This document shows, one piece after another, positions 1 through 6,567 of a DNA stretch of 16,246 nucleotides. The position numbers were made by a program, and so were the translations under genes. The notes beneath the pieces are model-generated. The model searched no databases. It saw only the letters and a program-made list of their open reading frames with translations, and was not told the origin of the DNA. The DNA comes from DUUI01 sp964345765. GTDB taxonomy: Bacteria > Bacillota_I > Bacilli_A > Erysipelotrichales > Erysipelotrichaceae. The stretch is from contig CAYFSJ010000027.1 in the NCBI GenBank assembly GCA_964345765.1, positions 1 to 16,246 on the forward strand, in the 5' to 3' direction. Within the stretch, counting starts at the first letter, position 1, and each line of letters begins with the position of its first letter.

Positions 1-274
1 TTGTATAGACTCTTTGTCCATCACGCTCATAACTTCCTGTTTGAATTCGACCTTCGATACCCACTTGTGAGCCTTTGCCTAAATACTGATACATTGTTTC
101 TGCGCGTTTATCCCAAACAACACATGAAATAAAATCAGCATCTTGTCCTTGTGGATCGTTGGATCTGAAACGACGATTTACTGCTAAAGTAAAACGTGCA
201 TAAGATTTCCCATTTTGGGTTTTGCTTAGTTCAAGATCTTTTGTTAAACGTCCAATTAATAATACTTTATTCAT
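1..274 (-). CDS. ssb: Single-stranded DNA-binding protein, 3' end cut off by the window
   Basis: Ninety-one codons of the N-terminal OB-fold of a bacterial SSB are present; the gene runs off the left edge. The start ATG (complement of 272-274) opens MNKVLLIGRLTKDLEL, the usual SSB opening, followed by ARFTLAVNRRF, a DFISCVVWDKRAE strand and GSQVGIEGRIQTGSYE. These are the standard DNA-binding OB-fold blocks. SSB coats single-stranded DNA during replication, repair and recombination. A ribosome binding site (AGAGGTG) overlaps the end of rpsF, and only five bases separate the two genes, so they are co-transcribed and probably translationally coupled. In most Firmicutes rpsR follows; it would lie outside this window. 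The acidic C-terminal tail cannot be checked. Confidence 0.96.
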   Translation of the reverse strand, partial: MNKVLLIGRLTKDLELSKTQNGKSYARFTLAVNRRFRSNDPQGQDADFISCVVWDKRAETMYQYLGKGSQVGIEGRIQTGSYERDGQRVYT

Positions 275-279
275 TCTAA

Positions 280-576
280 TTACACCTCTTCATCAAGTTT
301 GATAATTAAATGACGGACAATATCTTTATTGATTAACGCAATACGGTCAAATTCATCGATTCCAGTTGAGTCTGGAGCGTTGAATGTTGTCACAACGTAG
401 TACCCTTGCTTCATAAAATTAATTTCATAAGCAAATTCACGTAAACCCCATTCGTCAACATTTTCAAGGGTTGCCCCATGATCTGTTAGAATGGCATGCA
501 TTCTCTCAATTAAAGCAGTTCTTGCTTCTTCCTCAAGATTTGCGTTTACGATGTACATTAATTCATACTTTCTCAT
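280..576 (-). CDS. rpsF: 30S ribosomal protein S6
   Basis: A 98-residue protein matching ribosomal protein S6 in length (about 95 in Bacillus) and blocks: an N-terminal RKYELMYIV strand, NLEEEA helix start, VDEWGLREFAYEINFMKQGYYV in the middle and DIVRHLIIKLDE at the end. S6 binds S18 and sits on the platform of the 30S subunit. It has no long glutamate tail. The start ATG is preceded by AGGAGGTGTACG, a near-perfect Shine-Dalgarno site. It is the first gene of an rpsF-ssb (probably -rpsR) operon, the conserved order in Firmicutes, with a candidate promoter and short leader just upstream. Confidence 0.97.
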   Translation of the reverse strand: MRKYELMYIVNANLEEEARTALIERMHAILTDHGATLENVDEWGLREFAYEINFMKQGYYVVTTFNAPDSTGIDEFDRIALINKDIVRHLIIKLDEEV

Positions 577-600
577 CGTACACCTCCTTTTGGTCTAATG

Positions 601-635
601 GCCCTTTCGAGCAAGGAATAAATTATTATCTATTC
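601..635 (-). promoter_or_regulatory. Structured 5' leader of rpsF (two hairpins)
   Basis: Read leftward, the rpsF leader contains an 8-bp stem with an AATA loop (complement of 616-635, one G-U pair) and then a 4-bp GCUC/GGGC stem closed by a GAAA tetraloop (complement of 601-612), just before the Shine-Dalgarno site. In many bacteria the rpsF leader is a target for S6:S18 autoregulation. That known motif has a conserved CCG bulge, which I cannot find here, so the regulatory role is only an inference from position. Confidence 0.35.
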
Positions 636-643
636 GCCTAGTT

Positions 644-672
644 ACTCTACCACAAAACCCTTGTAAAGTAAA
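644..672 (-). promoter_or_regulatory. Candidate promoter of rpsF-ssb
   Basis: On the leftward strand there is TTTACT (complement of 667-672), a 17-base spacer and TAGAGT (complement of 644-649), with TG one base upstream of the -10 (extended -10). Transcription would begin about 60 bases before the rpsF start and include the two leader hairpins. Both hexamers match consensus at four of six positions. No terminator is visible after the upstream ATPase gene, so read-through into rpsF is also possible. Confidence 0.5.
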
Positions 673-720
673 TGATAAGTCTATTTAGTTACACTTCAAT
701 TTATTCATTATTCTATCTTT

Positions 721-1908
721 TTACTGATTCAACAAAAAATCTGTTATATGGATAATTTCTATTCCTTCATAGAAACCGACATCTTCCCAATTGTTGGTTA
801 CAATCAACTTCCGATGACCTGTTGGCAAATGTAGTAAATTGTTTGTCTCTCGTTGACTCTTTTTAGGTATTTGATCAGTAACTTGAATATATAATGTTTC
901 ATCAGGTGCATTGGCAACAAAATCAATTTCAAGGGTATTATACTTTCCAACAAATACATCATACTTTCTTCGTTTCAACTCTAAGAAAACTAAATTTTCT
1001 ATTTTTGAGCCTCTATTTGAATGTGATTTCCCAAGTGTGCTCAAGACAAAACCTAAGTCCACTAAGTAATATTTCGCTTGACTATCAAGGTACTCTTTCC
1101 CTCTAATATCATATCGAGTCACTTTGTAAAACATAAATGATTGGACTAAAAAATGAAGGTATGAATCAACAGTTGGATTACTTATTTTCTTGCCATGACT
1201 CTTTAAAGTGTTCACAATTTTATTGGTTGATACCGTATTGCCAATATTGTCTATTAAGAATTTTACAATTCTTTCTAATCCATCTGGGTCTTTAATCGTA
1301 GATCGATGAGCTATATCTCTCCAAAGAATACTTTGAAAAATACCTATTAGAACATCCTTTTTTAAGCTTTCTTCATTTTGTAAAACGATCGACGGATAAC
1401 CGCCATACTTTAAATATTCTTCTAAATATTTACTTCCTTGATTTAAATCATATTTTTTAAATTCAAGATATTCTTTGAAACTTAATGGATACATTTCAAT
1501 CTCAACAAATCGTCCGGTTAAATAAGTTGAAAGTTCACCCGATAATAATGTCGCATTTGACCCAGTAATATAAATATCACAATCAAATGACACGCGCATA
1601 CTATTAATTTGTTTTTGCCATTGATTCACTTCTTGTATTTCATCAAATAGTAAGTAAAGACGGTCATCATTATTTAAGTTTTTTATATGTTGAAATAAAT
1701 TTAAGTCTTCTAACAAATCGACATAAGTTAAATCTTCGAAATTAATATAAATGATTTGTTTGTCTTTCATACCCAAACTTAATAGATAATCTCTTACAGA
1801 CATGAGTAAGAAGCTCTTTCCACTACGTCTAACACCAGTAATAACTTTTATAAATTCCGTATCAATAAGCTTTTTTACTCGATTAAGATAGCTAGTTCTT
1901 ATAATCAT
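721..1908 (-). CDS. AAA-family ATPase with C-terminal DUF4143 domain
   Basis: A 395-residue protein of the common prokaryotic AAA_14/DUF4143 family, whose cellular role is not established. The Walker A motif is GVRRSGKS (residues 25-32), Walker B is LYLLFDE (D89, E90), and a sensor strand reads YITGSNATLL (about 113-122). A family-typical TGRFVEIEMYPLSFKEYL block follows. The C-terminal third resembles the PD-(D/E)xK nuclease-like fold of DUF4143: EIDF at 327-330 and YIQVT at 340-344, where the catalytic lysine position holds threonine, so nuclease activity is unlikely. There is no signal peptide or membrane segment. The start is supported by AAAGGAG nine bases or less before ATG. It stands alone between rpsF and the ispD-like pair, behind two palindromes, and looks like an accessory gene. 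No toxin-antitoxin partner is visible next to it. Confidence 0.88.
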   Translation of the reverse strand: MIIRTSYLNRVKKLIDTEFIKVITGVRRSGKSFLLMSVRDYLLSLGMKDKQIIYINFEDLTYVDLLEDLNLFQHIKNLNNDDRLYLLFDEIQEVNQWQKQINSMRVSFDCDIYITGSNATLLSGELSTYLTGRFVEIEMYPLSFKEYLEFKKYDLNQGSKYLEEYLKYGGYPSIVLQNEESLKKDVLIGIFQSILWRDIAHRSTIKDPDGLERIVKFLIDNIGNTVSTNKIVNTLKSHGKKISNPTVDSYLHFLVQSFMFYKVTRYDIRGKEYLDSQAKYYLVDLGFVLSTLGKSHSNRGSKIENLVFLELKRRKYDVFVGKYNTLEIDFVANAPDETLYIQVTDQIPKKSQRETNNLLHLPTGHRKLIVTNNWEDVGFYEGIEIIHITDFLLNQ

Positions 1909-1921
1909 AATGACTCCTTTA

Positions 1922-1939
1922 TTTAAAGTACACTTTAAA
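1922..1939. repeat. Palindrome 1 upstream of the ATPase gene
   Basis: TTTAAAGTACACTTTAAA: two 8-base arms (TTTAAAGT/ACTTTAAA) around a central AC. It lies between the candidate transcription start and the Shine-Dalgarno site of the ATPase gene, a typical position for a repressor operator. It is nearly identical to the palindrome at 1961-1978, centre-to-centre distance 39 bases. Confidence 0.6.
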
Positions 1940-1960
1940 TTTTTTTAAAAATCAATATTA

Positions 1961-1978
1961 TTTAAAGTATACTTTAAA
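1961..1978. repeat. Palindrome 2 upstream of the ATPase gene
   Basis: TTTAAAGTATACTTTAAA, a perfect 18-base palindrome. On the leftward strand its centre contains TATACT (complement of 1966-1971), which could be the -10 hexamer of the ATPase promoter; the matching -35 (around 1989-1994, CTTTTT) is weak. A dimeric repressor bound here would block that promoter. The regulator is unknown and none is encoded next door. Confidence 0.6.
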
Positions 1979-2055
1979 CTTTTATTTTAAAAAGTAGTGA
2001 GTTTTCAACCAACGAGGTAACACTTGGCGAAAAATAGCTGAATAAAAAATTTAAC

Positions 2056-2156
2056 TGTCAACATTTTGACAACTACTCAAGCTAGATTCTTCAAACAGCA
2101 AGAAATACAATACAGATAGCACTGATATGCAAATGATATTCTGTATCAGCTTGAGT
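2056..2156. other. Unexplained inverted-repeat cluster in the 1909-2267 gap
   Basis: The 359-base gap 1909-2267 holds no gene I can support. Besides the two palindromes it contains TGTCAA-CATT-TTGACA (2056-2071) and a 9-bp inverted repeat ACTCAAGCT (2075-2083) / AGCTTGAGT (2148-2156). Inside that outer stem lie two more inverted repeats, TTCTT/AAGAA (about 2088-2104) and ATACAGA/TCTGTAT (2110-2116 and 2140-2146). The whole could fold as a three-way junction. There is no T-tract, so it is not a simple terminator. It could be a structured RNA, a protein-binding site or a decayed small mobile element. Confidence 0.35.
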
Positions 2157-2230
2157 TCCTTATTAACGCAAAATATCGAGAGAATTCAACAATTTCATTA
2201 AACTATCTTAACCAAAGCTTTTTGATAGTA

Positions 2231-2239
2231 TGATATAAT
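2231..2239 (+). promoter_or_regulatory. Extended -10 promoter of the ispD-like pair
   Basis: TGATATAAT: a perfect TATAAT (2234-2239) with the TGn extension. No good -35 lies at 16-18 bases (TTAACC at 2208-2213 is 20 bases away), as is usual for extended -10 promoters. Transcription would start about 20 bases before the first gene's start codon. Confidence 0.65.
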
Positions 2240-2267
2240 TATTGACAAAGTTAGAGGTTTAAACACT

Positions 2268-2915
2268 ATGAAATACACTGCATTAATGATCGCTGCTGGA
2301 AAAGGCGTCTCAAAAGGAAAATCTTACGATAAGATGTTTAAAGTCCTTAAGAAATACCAAACGACTGTTCTTGAAAAATCAACACAGTTATTTTTAGATG
2401 ACCCACGATGTTCTCAAGTAGTCATTGTAACTAACCCAAAAGATATGAAAGAGGTTGTCTTAGGTCATACCCACGAAAAAATAGTTCATGTCAACGGAGG
2501 ACCAACTAGACAAGAATCTGTCTTTTTAGGTTTAATGGCCGTCAAAGAAGACATCGTCTTAATCCATGATGCAGCCCGTCCTTGGGTCGATACTGATAGC
2601 ATCGATCGATTATTAGATGCGATGGAAACAGAAAAAGCAGCCATCCTAGCCATTAACGTAGCTGATACAATTAAAGAAGTAAACGATGATTATGTGACCA
2701 AAACAATAGATCGTTCTAATCTAATGATCACCCAAACCCCTCAAGCTTTTGAAACCAGTTTAATTATAGATGCCTATTTAAAAATATTTGAACACCAAGA
2801 TACAGTTATGGAAGATGCCCAAGCGGTTGAATTAACTTCTAACACTAAGATTAAAATCGTCCAAGGTTCATCCATGAATAACCGTATCATTTCCATCTCT
2901 AACGACAATAATTAA
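2268..2915 (+). CDS. IspD/TarI-family cytidylyltransferase, copy 1 (degenerate motifs)
   Basis: A 215-residue protein of the IspD family, whose members transfer CMP from CTP to 2-C-methyl-D-erythritol 4-phosphate (IspD) or ribitol 5-phosphate (TarI). The nucleotide-binding loop AAGKG (9-13), GGPTRQESV (77-85), HDAARPWV (100-107), VADTIK (131-136) and QTPQAF (156-161) are all recognisable. Two conserved elements are altered. The arginine after the glycine-rich loop is serine (S15 in GVSKG), and the C-terminal KITxPxD-type block is replaced by NNRIISISND, so activity is uncertain. It is a little shorter than typical IspD (about 230). AGAGG lies ten bases before ATG. It is followed after one base by a paralog about 40-45% identical by eye. 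No ispE, ispF or tarJ is nearby, so the substrate cannot be assigned. Confidence 0.82.
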   Translation: MKYTALMIAAGKGVSKGKSYDKMFKVLKKYQTTVLEKSTQLFLDDPRCSQVVIVTNPKDMKEVVLGHTHEKIVHVNGGPTRQESVFLGLMAVKEDIVLIHDAARPWVDTDSIDRLLDAMETEKAAILAINVADTIKEVNDDYVTKTIDRSNLMITQTPQAFETSLIIDAYLKIFEHQDTVMEDAQAVELTSNTKIKIVQGSSMNNRIISISNDNN

Positions 2916-2916
2916 T

Positions 2917-3567
2917 ATGAGTTACACTGCCTTAGTCGTCGCCGCCGGCAAAGGATTAAGAGCCGGCTTAGGTTATAATAAAGTCCTTTATTATATGAAC
3001 AAACACCAAAATACAATTCTAGGTAAAACACTAGAATTTTTTAACAACGACAATCGTTGTACTCAAATTATTTTAGTCTGTTCAAAAGATGATTATGACT
3101 TAATCACAAGTGAATATACTGGAGATAAAATACAACATGTTTTAGGCGGTGCCAGAAGACAAGACTCAGTCTATAACGGTTTATTAGAAGTAAAAGAAGA
3201 AGTCGTTTTAGTCCATGATGGAAACCGACCATTCATCGATCTATCATTAATTGATAAAATCTTAGACACAATCCAACATGAAGACGCCGTCTTATGTGCC
3301 ATTAAAATGAAAGACACAATAAAAATTGTTGAAGATGGCTATGTGAAAAAAACCATTGATCGTGACAGATTAATGGGGGCTCAAACTCCTCAAGCCTTTA
3401 AAACAAAAATCTTAATAGAAGCCTACGAAATTATCAACCAACAACATTTAGATGTGACCGACGATACTCAAGCCGTTGAAATAGCGGGTAACGCCAAAAT
3501 TAAGATTGTTGAGGGTAGTCTCAAAAACGAAAAAATTACTTGGAGCGATGACTTCAAAAATCTCTAA
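2917..3567 (+). CDS. IspD/TarI-family cytidylyltransferase, copy 2
   Basis: A 216-residue paralog of the preceding gene, alignable nearly without gaps. It keeps AAGKGLRAG (9-17) with the conserved arginine (R15), GGARRQDSV, MKDTIK, QTPQAF and a C-terminal EKIT element close to the family's KIT(x)PxD. Its HDAARP block, however, reads HDGNRP (100-105), keeping the aspartate and arginine but replacing both alanines. It is the more canonical copy at the two ends and the less canonical one in the centre. Only one base separates it from the previous stop codon, and no Shine-Dalgarno sequence precedes its ATG (AATAATTAATATG), so translation probably depends on termination-reinitiation from copy 1. 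CTP:sugar- or polyol-phosphate cytidylyl transfer is expected from the family; the acceptor is unknown. Confidence 0.84.
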   Translation: MSYTALVVAAGKGLRAGLGYNKVLYYMNKHQNTILGKTLEFFNNDNRCTQIILVCSKDDYDLITSEYTGDKIQHVLGGARRQDSVYNGLLEVKEEVVLVHDGNRPFIDLSLIDKILDTIQHEDAVLCAIKMKDTIKIVEDGYVKKTIDRDRLMGAQTPQAFKTKILIEAYEIINQQHLDVTDDTQAVEIAGNAKIKIVEGSLKNEKITWSDDFKNL

Positions 3568-3589
3568 CATCCTAACCGGATGTTTTTTT
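3566..3589 (+). terminator. Intrinsic terminator after the ispD-like pair
   Basis: AACATCC (3566-3572), loop TAACC, GGATGTT (3578-3584), followed by a run of T to 3589. The hairpin begins within the stop codon of copy 2. Confidence 0.88.
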
Positions 3590-3593
3590 ATAT

Positions 3594-3620
3594 AAAAGAG
3601 TGTACCTTTCGATACACTCT
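3594..3620 (-). terminator. Intrinsic terminator after lpd
   Basis: On the leftward strand an 8-bp stem AGAGTGTA / TACACTCT (3613-3620 with 3597-3604) closes an 8-base loop and is followed by TTTTATA. It ends the srlM-srlA-srlE-lpd transcript just downstream of the lpd stop codon. Confidence 0.82.
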
Positions 3621-3627
3621 CAATCAA

Positions 3628-4992
3628 TTAACCATGTATTGGAAGTCCCAATAAATCTTCAGCCGCATCCATAATCATTTCATTAGTGGTTGGATGAGCA
3701 TGAATAGTCTCAGTCACTTGTTTTATTGTCAATTTGTTCTCTATTGCTAAGGCACACTCACCAATAAGTTCTGAAGCATTAAGCCCAACAATTTGAGCAC
3801 CTACTAAAACTTCCGATTCCTTATCAGCAATTAAACGTACAAACCCTTGATTTTCATTTAAGGTCATAGCACGACCATTAGCCGCATAGTCAAACTTAGA
3901 AACAAGATGCCCTTCACCAATATCTTTAAGTTGTAAGCCAACACTGGCACATTCTGGTTGAACAAAGGCAATGGCAGGAATTACTTTATCCTTGATATTC
4001 ACTGATTCACCAAGAATATTCTCAATCACTCCCTTAGCTTCATAACTCGCTTTATGGGCCAGCGCTAAACCATGGGTTACATCCCCAATAGCATAGACCT
4101 TACTATTATTTGTTTGACCAAATTCATCCGTTATAATATAGCCCTTTTCATCAACTTCAATACTTGTTTTCTCTAAGTTCAAACTCTGTGAATTAGGTCT
4201 TCTACCAATACTTAATAAGACTTTGTCCGCTTCAATATCAATGATTTCCTCTTGATGTTTAACCTTAACAATGACTTTATCTTGTTGATCGATTATTTCA
4301 TCAACAAAGTGACTCGTTAACAGTTTTATTTTTCGTTGTTTAAAATTCTTCTTAACTAACGCAACCATTTCCTGATCAAAACTTAATAAGATATCTTCTG
4401 CTGCTTCAACAATGGTAACTTGTGAGCCTAAATCACGGTAGGCACTGGCTAACTCAGAGCCAATATATCCACCACCTACAACAACTAAATGTTCTGGGAC
4501 ATTTTCAAAATTCAAAGCACCTTTTGAATCAACCACATTGTCAGATAGTTCAATATTCTTTAAGAGAATCGGTGTGCTGCCAGTAGCAATAATACAGTGT
4601 TCAAACTCAATCTCTTGACCATTAACTAGAAGTGTTGAATCATCAATAAACTGTGCATGACCTCTAATAATTTCAACATTATTTTTAGTTAATAACATTT
4701 CAATTCCTTTAGTCAGCTTATAGACCACACGCTTGTCCTTCCAAGATTGGGTCGCACTAAAATCTAAACTAGACCCCTCAACTTTAACCCCATAAGGATT
4801 TCTAGAGAGTGTTTTTTGATAGTAATGTCCAGCCTCAATCAACGCTTTAGAAGGAATACAGCCCTCATTTAGACAGACACCTCCAATATTTTGATCTTCG
4901 ATGACAACACATTGAAGTCCTTTCTGACTAGCTCGAATGGCGGCAACATAACCTCCTGGTCCCGATCCAATTACAACACACTGTTTCTTCAT
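3628..4992 (-). CDS. lpd: Dihydrolipoyl dehydrogenase (lipoamide dehydrogenase, E3)
   Basis: A full-length 454-residue class I flavoprotein disulfide reductase. It regenerates oxidised lipoyl groups using NAD+, normally as E3 of 2-oxoacid dehydrogenase or glycine cleavage complexes. Visible: the FAD-binding GSGPGG near residues 9-14, the redox-active GGVCLNEGCIPSK with C40 and C45, a second nucleotide-binding VVVGGGYIGSELA near residue 170, the FAD block VYAIGDVTHG, and the C-terminal catalytic pair H433/E438 in HAHPTTNE. All catalytic residues are present. The start is supported by AAAGGAG eight bases before ATG. It lies 18 bases after srlE with its Shine-Dalgarno next to that stop codon and no promoter between, so it appears to be the last gene of the glucitol PTS operon. 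No E1, E2 or lipoylated partner is in the window, and the reason for the linkage is unclear. Confidence 0.95.
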   Translation of the reverse strand: MKKQCVVIGSGPGGYVAAIRASQKGLQCVVIEDQNIGGVCLNEGCIPSKALIEAGHYYQKTLSRNPYGVKVEGSSLDFSATQSWKDKRVVYKLTKGIEMLLTKNNVEIIRGHAQFIDDSTLLVNGQEIEFEHCIIATGSTPILLKNIELSDNVVDSKGALNFENVPEHLVVVGGGYIGSELASAYRDLGSQVTIVEAAEDILLSFDQEMVALVKKNFKQRKIKLLTSHFVDEIIDQQDKVIVKVKHQEEIIDIEADKVLLSIGRRPNSQSLNLEKTSIEVDEKGYIITDEFGQTNNSKVYAIGDVTHGLALAHKASYEAKGVIENILGESVNIKDKVIPAIAFVQPECASVGLQLKDIGEGHLVSKFDYAANGRAMTLNENQGFVRLIADKESEVLVGAQIVGLNASELIGECALAIENKLTIKQVTETIHAHPTTNEMIMDAAEDLLGLPIHG

Positions 4993-5010
4993 AAAGATTA
5001 TCTCCTTTTT

Positions 5011-5985
5011 TTAATATAGGTTGAAACTGAATAAATAAGCAATTAAAACTGAGATTGGTCCAGTCACCATTCTCGTAAAGAGCAATGCCGGTACCCCAAC
5101 CTCAACGGTATAAGGTTTAGATTCAGCCAACGTTAATCCAACAGGAATAAAGTCACAACCTACTTGAGAGTTAATCGCAAATAAGGCTGGTAGAGCTAGT
5201 GAAGGAGGGATATTCCCTCTAGCAATCTCTACTCCTAATAATACACCCACTACTTGGGCGATAACTGCCCCAGGTCCTAGAACTGGTGATAAGATTGGGA
5301 TCGCACAAATAAACGATAAGATTAATAACCCAACAATATTTCCAGCTAATGGTTTAACTAAGTTAGCTAACATGTTTCCAATATCAGTATACATGATGAA
5401 ACCAACAATGACAGACACAAAGGCCATAAACGGTAAGATGTTTTTAATGATTGTCTCAATTGCGTCACGACCTCCTTGATAGAAGGTGTTAACAAACTTA
5501 CCAATGACACGTCCCATACTGGTGATTAAACCAAAGAAACCACCTTGAGCAGCAACCTCAGATTTAGCCGATTCAACTGTATGTTTAGGCACATCAACCT
5601 TAGGGTAGCTAGACTGTTCATCCGTACTCAAAACATCATTAACACTAACATCCGAAACAAAATTATGATCTTTAATGAATTGATGTAAAGGTCCTGATGG
5701 TGATGCCGCCATGACATCGACAGTTGGTACCCCTAAGCGTGGATAAACACCACAACGGGCAGTCCCACCACAGTCGATAACGGCACAGATCATGTTTTCA
5801 GGTTCTACCTTGTTTTTAAAACCATCGACAACTTCAGCCCCTAAAACTTCACCAATTCTTTGGGCAACTGGATGAATCCCTCCTCCAGTTATTGATGCCA
5901 CGATGTTTTTTTCTTGGGTTTTCTCTAAGACTAATGGGCCACCCCAGCCCTTGGCTCCTTTTACAATTTTGACTCTTTGATTCAT
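5011..5985 (-). CDS. srlE: PTS glucitol/sorbitol-type EIIBC component
   Basis: A 324-residue protein matching SrlE/GutE in length (about 320 in Escherichia coli). The N-terminal cytoplasmic EIIB domain (about 1-125) contains DCGGTARCGVYP, whose first cysteine (C72) is the expected phosphorylation site. After a linker (125-170) come several hydrophobic membrane segments (about 180-324), including LGPGAVIAQVVGVLLGV and NSQVGCDFIPVGLTLAE. The protein takes phosphate from EIIA and passes it to the incoming polyol during uptake. Its start overlaps the srlA stop by four bases (ATGA), the coupling seen in other srl operons. Sorbitol is the family substrate, but other polyols are possible, and the usual sorbitol-6-phosphate dehydrogenase is absent from the window. 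Confidence 0.93.
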   Translation of the reverse strand: MNQRVKIVKGAKGWGGPLVLEKTQEKNIVASITGGGIHPVAQRIGEVLGAEVVDGFKNKVEPENMICAVIDCGGTARCGVYPRLGVPTVDVMAASPSGPLHQFIKDHNFVSDVSVNDVLSTDEQSSYPKVDVPKHTVESAKSEVAAQGGFFGLITSMGRVIGKFVNTFYQGGRDAIETIIKNILPFMAFVSVIVGFIMYTDIGNMLANLVKPLAGNIVGLLILSFICAIPILSPVLGPGAVIAQVVGVLLGVEIARGNIPPSLALPALFAINSQVGCDFIPVGLTLAESKPYTVEVGVPALLFTRMVTGPISVLIAYLFSFNLY

Positions 5986-6536
5986 ACACTTTCCTCTAAA
6001 CTTCCATTGACTTCAAGTTCTCTCTCATTCTTCCATAGACGATGAGTTAACCATTCAGTTAAAACCCCTCTAATAAAGATGACAATCAAACCAACGATAA
6101 AATAACGAACTGCCAGCGGTGTCACATTAAGGCCTAAACCTGTAATACCCGAGGCGATTCCTGTCCATACAAATAGTTCAGCCGAGTTGGCATGAGGAAA
6201 GATTCCAAGAATCGGGTGTACAAACGAAACAGCCGAATCATAGAAGGCGGGCTTCTGTTTTTCTTTTAAGAACCGTCCAAAGCTAAAGGCCATTGGACTA
6301 GTTACAAAGAACACAGCCACAAGTGGAAACAACGTATAACGCGTAAAGAAGTTTCCAGTTAATTTTTGGGCGAAGCGAGTCACTCTCTCTTCACCGACCA
6401 AGCCTATAAAGGCGTTAATAGCCGTAAGTAATACTACTAATGTTGGGACGATGCCAACGACAAGTCCCATAAAATTTTCTCCACCAGCATTAAAAATACC
6501 AATGAAACTTTCGGCCAGATTTACTAAAAAGTCCAT
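5982..6536 (-). CDS. srlA: PTS glucitol/sorbitol-type EIIC (EIIC2) membrane component
   Basis: A 184-residue membrane protein matching SrlA/GutA (187 in E. coli). Family-typical blocks: ESFIGIFNAGGENFMGLVVG at the start, RFAQKLTGNFFTRY, NP/SPM-type SPMAFSFGRFLKEKQKP, and GIFPHANSAELFVWTGIASG before the last hydrophobic segments and VLTEWLT. About four membrane segments can be seen. With SrlE it forms the polyol permease. The start has a very strong AGGAGGAG site. It follows srlM after 21 bases that contain a small hairpin, and overlaps srlE by four bases. Its stop is TGA. Confidence 0.93.
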   Translation of the reverse strand: MDFLVNLAESFIGIFNAGGENFMGLVVGIVPTLVVLLTAINAFIGLVGEERVTRFAQKLTGNFFTRYTLFPLVAVFFVTSPMAFSFGRFLKEKQKPAFYDSAVSFVHPILGIFPHANSAELFVWTGIASGITGLGLNVTPLAVRYFIVGLIVIFIRGVLTEWLTHRLWKNERELEVNGSLEESV

Positions 6537-6551
6537 TAAGACTCCTCCTGG

Positions 6552-6567
6552 GCTCGATTAAACGAGC
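6552..6567 (-). other. Intercistronic hairpin between srlM and srlA
   Basis: GCTCG / CGAGC arms around a six-base ATTAAA loop that includes the srlM stop codon, directly before the srlA Shine-Dalgarno site. There is no T-tract. It could mark an mRNA processing or stabilisation point, or be incidental. Confidence 0.3.

Noticed and set aside
577..660. Canonical S6:S18 autoregulatory motif in the rpsF leader
   Set aside because: Two hairpins are present, but the conserved CCG bulge or loop of the known motif is not visible, so only a generic structured leader is reported.
894..1106. Rightward frame inside the ATPase gene
   Set aside because: It is antisense to the conserved DUF4143 region and has no upstream signals. 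Similar antisense frames in srlB, glcT, ptsG and uraA were rejected for the same reason.
721..1908. Active nuclease domain in the DUF4143 ATPase
   Set aside because: The expected catalytic lysine position reads IQVT instead of a lysine-containing motif, so nuclease activity is not claimed.
2056..2156. CRISPR array or transposon in the 1909-2267 gap
   Set aside because: There are inverted rather than direct repeats, no spacer periodicity, no transposase and no target-site duplication.
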